A DNA stretch of 35,995 nt. Source: Alphaproteobacteria bacterium. Lineage in GTDB: Bacteria; Pseudomonadota; Alphaproteobacteria; Rs-D84. Made by a program: the position numbers and the translations under genes. Positions within the stretch are counted from its first letter, which is position 1, and every line of letters begins with the position of its first letter. The stretch is from NCBI GenBank assembly GCA_017528045.1, contig JAFXPG010000003.1:1-35995 (forward strand), in the 5' to 3' direction. Positions 32,253 to 35,995 of the stretch are shown here, in pieces. Below the pieces are notes generated by a model, which was given only the letters and a program-made list of their open reading frames with translations, was not told the DNA's origin and did not search any database.

Positions 32253-32558
32253 TTAGTCATAGTTTGGGCGGTTTCTTGTAAAGTCAACTTTTTCTTTACA
32301 TGCATTAATAATATCTAATACATCTTTTTGATCGCTAGTCAAAGGTTTTGATTTAGATTCATCCCATCTTACAGATAGCATTGGTTTTTTATTAACGTAT
32401 ACACTGTAATGATTGGTAGCACAACCGTTATTTACTGATAATATTTCGTTTTTATTTTTATCTAAAACAGTATATATATCCCCAGTATGATTTTTTGTAT
32501 GGTACACAATGTTATTATGTAATATTTCTTTGATTAATATTTTTAAGATTCTGTTCAT
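32253..32558 (-). CDS. Small hypothetical protein (101 aa)
   Basis: AAGGAAA lies before the ATG, the best support for this gene. No signal peptide; residues ~27-65 look like beta strands (IYTVLDKNKNEILSV, HYSVYVNKKPMLSVRWDES), and the C-terminal third is a charged helix. No family recognised. It lies alone on the minus strand between comF and valS, with no visible terminator. Confidence 0.55.
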   Translation of the reverse strand: MNRILKILIKEILHNNIVYHTKNHTGDIYTVLDKNKNEILSVNNGCATNHYSVYVNKKPMLSVRWDESKSKPLTSDQKDVLDIINACKEKVDFTRNRPNYD

Positions 32559-32644
32559 ATTAGTGTTTCCTTGGTGTGTTTTTCATGAAAATAATATGCT
32601 TTTTTAACCTTGTTTGCACTAGGAACCTTTTTCCTTTTATTTAT

Positions 32645-32672
32645 TTGATTTTATGTTTTTATTGTGTAAAAT
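32645..32672 (+). promoter_or_regulatory. Promoter of valS
   Basis: TTGATT, 16 bp, TAAAAT. Predicted start ~32679 lies within AGGGG, so the start codon at 32698 (with GGGG before it) is more likely than 32686. Confidence 0.5.
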
Positions 32673-32697
32673 TCAGGGGATACAAATGGGGTTTGTT

Positions 32698-35097
32698 ATG
32701 AATATTGAATTGGGTAAAAATATTGATACGCGTGAAATGGAAACCAAAATACAAAAGTTTTGGGATGAAAATCATTTTTGGGATAATAATGTGGAAAGCA
32801 ATAAAAAATCTTTCTGTATTATGATGCCACCACCAAACGTGACTGGTAATTTACATATGGGACATGCGTTGGACAACGTATTAACTGATATTGTTTGCCG
32901 TTATAAAAGAATGGACGATTTTGATGTGTTGTGGCAACCGGGTACGGACCATGCATCTATTGCAACCCAGTTGTTGGTGGAACGTGATTTATCAAAACGC
33001 GGAATAAATCCTAATTCTTTGACTTTGGATGAAAAATTAAAAGCTGCCTGGACATGGAAGGCGGACAAGGGTGGTCAAATCATAAACCAATTACATATTT
33101 TGGGTGTGACCCCAGTTTGGAAACGTGAAAGATTTACCATGGATGAAGGTTTATCCCGTGCGGTTACCAAATTATTCGTTAAAATGTATAACGAAGGTTT
33201 AATATATCGTGAAAAACGCCTTGTTAATTGGTGCCCAAAACAACAAACATCGGTTTCTGATTTGGAAATCGATACTCGCGAAGAACACGGCAGTTTCTAT
33301 TATTTCAATTATCCTCTTAAAGATGGTGGTTTTATTGAAATTGCAACAACTCGTCCTGAAACTTTATTTGGGGATAAAGCAATCGCGATTCATCCAGAAA
33401 ATGAAAAATTAAAACATTTGATTGGGAAAACAGCAATCATTCCATTAACAGATATAGAAATACCGGTTATTGCGGATGAACATGCTGATCCTGAAAAGGG
33501 TACCGGTGCGGTTAAAATTACACCGGCACATGATTTTGACGACTATGAAGTTGGACTTCGTCATAATCTTGAACCTCTTTGTATTTTGACCAAGGATGCA
33601 AAATTAAATAATGAATCTGTTGTTCCGGAAAAATACCGTGGCATGGACAGATATGTTGCACGCAAAGCGATTATTGAAGATTTGGAAGCTGCGGGTTTAA
33701 TGGTTAAAATTGAAGATAAAATTATTCCAACACCATATTCAGAACGTGGTGGTGTTCCTGTTGAACCAATGTTGTCTGATCAATGGTTCGTTGATTCTGA
33801 AAAATTAGCAATACCTGCAATTAAAGCAGTTGAAGATGGAAAAATTAAATTCTTGCCAGAACACAGATATAATTTGTTTATGGCGTGGATGAAGAATATT
33901 CGACCATGGACAATTTCACGTCAATTATGGTGGGGACATCATATACCGGCTTGGTATGATAGCGAAGGTAATGTTTATGTCGCAGAAACAGAAGAAGAAG
34001 CGGTGAAACAATCTGGTAATAAAACATTAACACGTGATAAAGATGTTTTAGATACATGGTTTTCATCTGGACTTTGGCCATTTTCAACGCTTGGTTGGCC
34101 AGATGTAACTGCGGAATTAAAGAAATATTATCCAACTGATTTATTATACACTGGTGCAGACATTATCTTTTTCTGGGTTGCGCGTATGATAATGATGGGT
34201 ATGTATGTAATGGGTGATGTTCCGTTCCATACGGTTAATTTCCATGGCCTTGTTCGTGATTCCAAGGGACAAAAAATGTCCAAGACCAAGGGTAATGGTA
34301 CAGATCCATTGGATAGCGTCGCAAAATTTGGTGCAGACGCATTGCGTTATTGGATTGCAACCGCGCCAATCGGTACAGATTTAAGATACAGTGATGATGA
34401 AGTTAAACGTGGTTCAAAATTGTTAACTAAACTGTGGAACGCATCAAAATATGTGTTGATGAATTTGACTGATTTTGATCCGAAATCTGCACAGCATATA
34501 CCTGTGTCTGAAAGATTTATCGAAGACAGATGGGTAGTAAGTGAATTGAATAAAGCAATTGCTGAAACGCGTCGTAACCTTGATAAATACGATAACTTTA
34601 ATGCGCGCAGCGCAATTGATACTTTCTTCTGGGATATATTCTGTGATCAATATCTTGAATTTATCAAAGACAGATTCTGGGCGCCTGAAAAATACAGTGT
34701 GGAATCAAAATTATCTGCACAATGGACTTTGTTCGAAGTATTGCGTGCAATCATCGGACTTTATGCACCATTTATTCCATTTATTACCGAAGAATTATGG
34801 CAAAAAATTTATAAAGATGTCGAAGGGGGCAACACATTACATTTAACCCAATATCCAATTGTAAAAGAAGAATACAATACGGATGTTTCACAAATGGGTA
34901 TTGCGCTGGATATTTTGAAAAATGTTCGCGGTCTTCGTACGGAACGCAAAATCGGCAATGGCGCAAAATTGGAAACTTTGACTATCCCAAGTGACACACC
35001 AGAAATTTTGCATGGGCTTATTAAATCTGCGGCACGTGCAAATGAAATAATTCTAGGAAAAGAAACCGATTTTGTGGTTGTTCAAAATAACGGATAA
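32698..35097 (+). CDS. valS: Valyl-tRNA synthetase
   Basis: 799 aa from the ATG at 32698; 32686 is a possible alternative start. Class I motifs: HIGH box as H53-M-G-H56 after PPPNVTGNL, and KMSKT at 526-530. The CP1 editing domain is present (ATTRPETLFGDKAIAIHP, GTGAVKITPAHDFDDYEVG), which hydrolyses Thr-tRNAVal. The anticodon domain follows (WNASKYVLMNL, FIPFITEELWQ). The ~100-residue C-terminal coiled-coil tRNA arm of E. coli ValRS (951 aa) is missing, as in the short Rickettsia-type enzyme. Its codons are somewhat richer in G/C than the neighbours. Followed 28 nt later by the thioesterase gene. Confidence 0.96.
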   Translation: MNIELGKNIDTREMETKIQKFWDENHFWDNNVESNKKSFCIMMPPPNVTGNLHMGHALDNVLTDIVCRYKRMDDFDVLWQPGTDHASIATQLLVERDLSKRGINPNSLTLDEKLKAAWTWKADKGGQIINQLHILGVTPVWKRERFTMDEGLSRAVTKLFVKMYNEGLIYREKRLVNWCPKQQTSVSDLEIDTREEHGSFYYFNYPLKDGGFIEIATTRPETLFGDKAIAIHPENEKLKHLIGKTAIIPLTDIEIPVIADEHADPEKGTGAVKITPAHDFDDYEVGLRHNLEPLCILTKDAKLNNESVVPEKYRGMDRYVARKAIIEDLEAAGLMVKIEDKIIPTPYSERGGVPVEPMLSDQWFVDSEKLAIPAIKAVEDGKIKFLPEHRYNLFMAWMKNIRPWTISRQLWWGHHIPAWYDSEGNVYVAETEEEAVKQSGNKTLTRDKDVLDTWFSSGLWPFSTLGWPDVTAELKKYYPTDLLYTGADIIFFWVARMIMMGMYVMGDVPFHTVNFHGLVRDSKGQKMSKTKGNGTDPLDSVAKFGADALRYWIATAPIGTDLRYSDDEVKRGSKLLTKLWNASKYVLMNLTDFDPKSAQHIPVSERFIEDRWVVSELNKAIAETRRNLDKYDNFNARSAIDTFFWDIFCDQYLEFIKDRFWAPEKYSVESKLSAQWTLFEVLRAIIGLYAPFIPFITEELWQKIYKDVEGGNTLHLTQYPIVKEEYNTDVSQMGIALDILKNVRGLRTERKIGNGAKLETLTIPSDTPEILHGLIKSAARANEIILGKETDFVVVQNNG

Positions 35098-35125
35098 TAA
35101 ACCTGTTTTTGCATAGGAGGAAGAT

Positions 35126-35848
35126 ATGGTATCCAAAATGGTTGAAGAACATATTTTAAAATCATATCAATGTGACAGATATGGCTTTATGCGACCAATA
35201 TCGTTAATGAACGAATTACAAGGTTTGGCGGCTAAACATGCTGATATTTTAGGTGCTGGTCGTGAAGCATGTTTTGCACAAGGTGTTGCTTGGGTTGTTA
35301 CCCATATGTTTATAGACATTATTGATATGCCAAAAGCCAAAGAAAAATTGGTTTATTCTACATGGCCTTCTGTGTCTGGTGCGGTTCGCAGTGAACGTGA
35401 TTTTGAAATTCGTGATGAACATGGTAATTTGAAAATACGTGTCATATCTCAATGGGTTTTATTAGATTTGAAAACACGCAGACCGGCACGTATATCTGAT
35501 TATTTCCCAGAATGGACAGGATTACCAGAACGTATCTGGGACAGAAACTTTGATAAATGTACGGATTTTATACCAACAAAATCTCACGTTATGGCTTGTC
35601 GTTTTGACGATATTGATGTTAATCAGCATATAAATAATGCTGTGTATGCTGTATGGGCAACAGAATCCGTTGGTTTTGAATACAGAAACAAACATAAACT
35701 GCGTGGAATGGATATTTATTTTGAACATGAAATAAATCCTGATACACCAACTGTCAGAATAGAAGTTGCGATAGAAGATAATATTTCACGTCATAAAATT
35801 ATGACAGATGAAACAGAGCACGCGAAAGTGATTTGCCATTGGCAATAA
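35126..35848 (+). CDS. Acyl-ACP thioesterase (FatA/FatB type, double hotdog)
   Basis: 240 aa with a perfect AGGAGG nine bases upstream. Two hotdog halves: the N-terminal half has YQCDRYGFMRPISLMNELQGLAA, the C-terminal half the catalytic D164-V-N166-Q-H168 (family DxDVNxHVNN) with E180 in WATES, matching the Asp-Asn-His-Glu catalytic network of plant and bacterial FAT enzymes. It releases free fatty acid from acyl-carrier protein in the cytoplasm. WVVTHMFIDI at ~56-65 is also typical. Co-oriented with valS, possibly in the same transcript. Confidence 0.85.
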   Translation: MVSKMVEEHILKSYQCDRYGFMRPISLMNELQGLAAKHADILGAGREACFAQGVAWVVTHMFIDIIDMPKAKEKLVYSTWPSVSGAVRSERDFEIRDEHGNLKIRVISQWVLLDLKTRRPARISDYFPEWTGLPERIWDRNFDKCTDFIPTKSHVMACRFDDIDVNQHINNAVYAVWATESVGFEYRNKHKLRGMDIYFEHEINPDTPTVRIEVAIEDNISRHKIMTDETEHAKVICHWQ

Positions 35849-35876
35849 TAAATGTTTTGTTTTGGTATATGATTTA

Positions 35877-35885
35877 TGATATAAT
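35877..35885 (+). promoter_or_regulatory. Extended -10 promoter of the gene at 35918
   Basis: TGATATAAT, overlapping the first bases of the 12-bp hairpin at 35883-35912. Confidence 0.55.
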
Positions 35886-35912
35886 ACCCCATATAAGAGA
35901 ATATGGGGTATT
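35883..35912 (+). terminator. Perfect hairpin between the thioesterase gene and the next gene
   Basis: AATACCCCATAT-aagaga-ATATGGGGTATT, a 12-bp perfect stem followed by only TTTC. It could terminate the thioesterase transcript or act as an operator/leader hairpin for the next gene, because the promoter -10 box overlaps its left arm. Confidence 0.5.
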
Positions 35913-35917
35913 TCAAT

Positions 35918-35995
35918 ATGAAGAAAATAGCATTGATATTTGGTTTATTGCCATTAGTTGCGCATGCAGAAACAGATGCAACAAGTGCATTAAAT
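35918..35995 (+). CDS. Exported protein, N-terminus only (partial)
   Basis: The first 26 codons of a gene running off the window end. MKKIALIFGLLPLVAHA is a typical signal peptide, with cleavage after AHA (residue 17); the mature protein starts ETDATSALN. Family cannot be judged. It may be another member of the Sec-exported set in this region. Confidence 0.7.
   Translation, partial: MKKIALIFGLLPLVAHAETDATSALN

Overview
The window is AT-rich bacterial DNA using the standard genetic code (TAA is the usual stop; TGA is a true stop at 26726-26728). The gene set is Gram-negative: 23S-5S rRNA, L21/L27/L31, peptidoglycan genes, a PagL-like outer-membrane lipid A deacylase and many Sec-exported proteins. 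Tandem VirB6/TrbL-like proteins and a short valyl-tRNA synthetase without the C-terminal arm suggest an uncultured, probably host-associated alphaproteobacterium. That placement is inference; the rRNA and ribosomal proteins here would settle it.

Layout. (1) 1-642: 3' end of 23S rRNA, 5S rRNA and a terminator. (2) 666-4873: accessory segment with three small single-pass membrane proteins, a CCC1/VIT1-family protein and an unknown coiled-coil protein on the minus strand, a Cys-rich exported protein, and a PagL-like enzyme. Two intergenic stretches here (3518-3650 and 4143-4270, minus strand) look like a pair of paralogous structured small RNAs. (3) 5073-13501: three very large exported Cys-rich proteins (763, 824, 891 aa) built around a repeated C-x6-C module, interrupted by rplU-rpmA. 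(4) 13498-16332: dnaQ and uvrD, divergent. (5) 16329-22995: four VirB6/TrbL-like polytopic proteins in one tightly coupled minus-strand operon, with a fifth paralog divergent on the plus strand. (6) 23063-30156: an unknown protein, rpmE, a degenerate inositol-monophosphatase-like protein, PBP1A, then mraY-ftsW-murG (no murD between them; murG carries a +1 frameshift). (7) 30253-35995: an exported OmpA-like protein overlapping comF, a small unknown gene, valS, an acyl-ACP thioesterase and the start of another exported protein.

How it fits together. PBP1A, MraY, FtsW and MurG form a wall-synthesis block. The candidate new biology is the combination of the C-x6-C exported protein family and the five-member VirB6/TrbL cluster, which has no secretion ATPase or other type IV secretion gene beside it. 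Several genes also carry a TGATATAAT/TAAAAT -10 box about 7 nt before the ATG with no Shine-Dalgarno sequence, pointing to leaderless transcripts. The paired small RNAs are the other strong novelty candidate.
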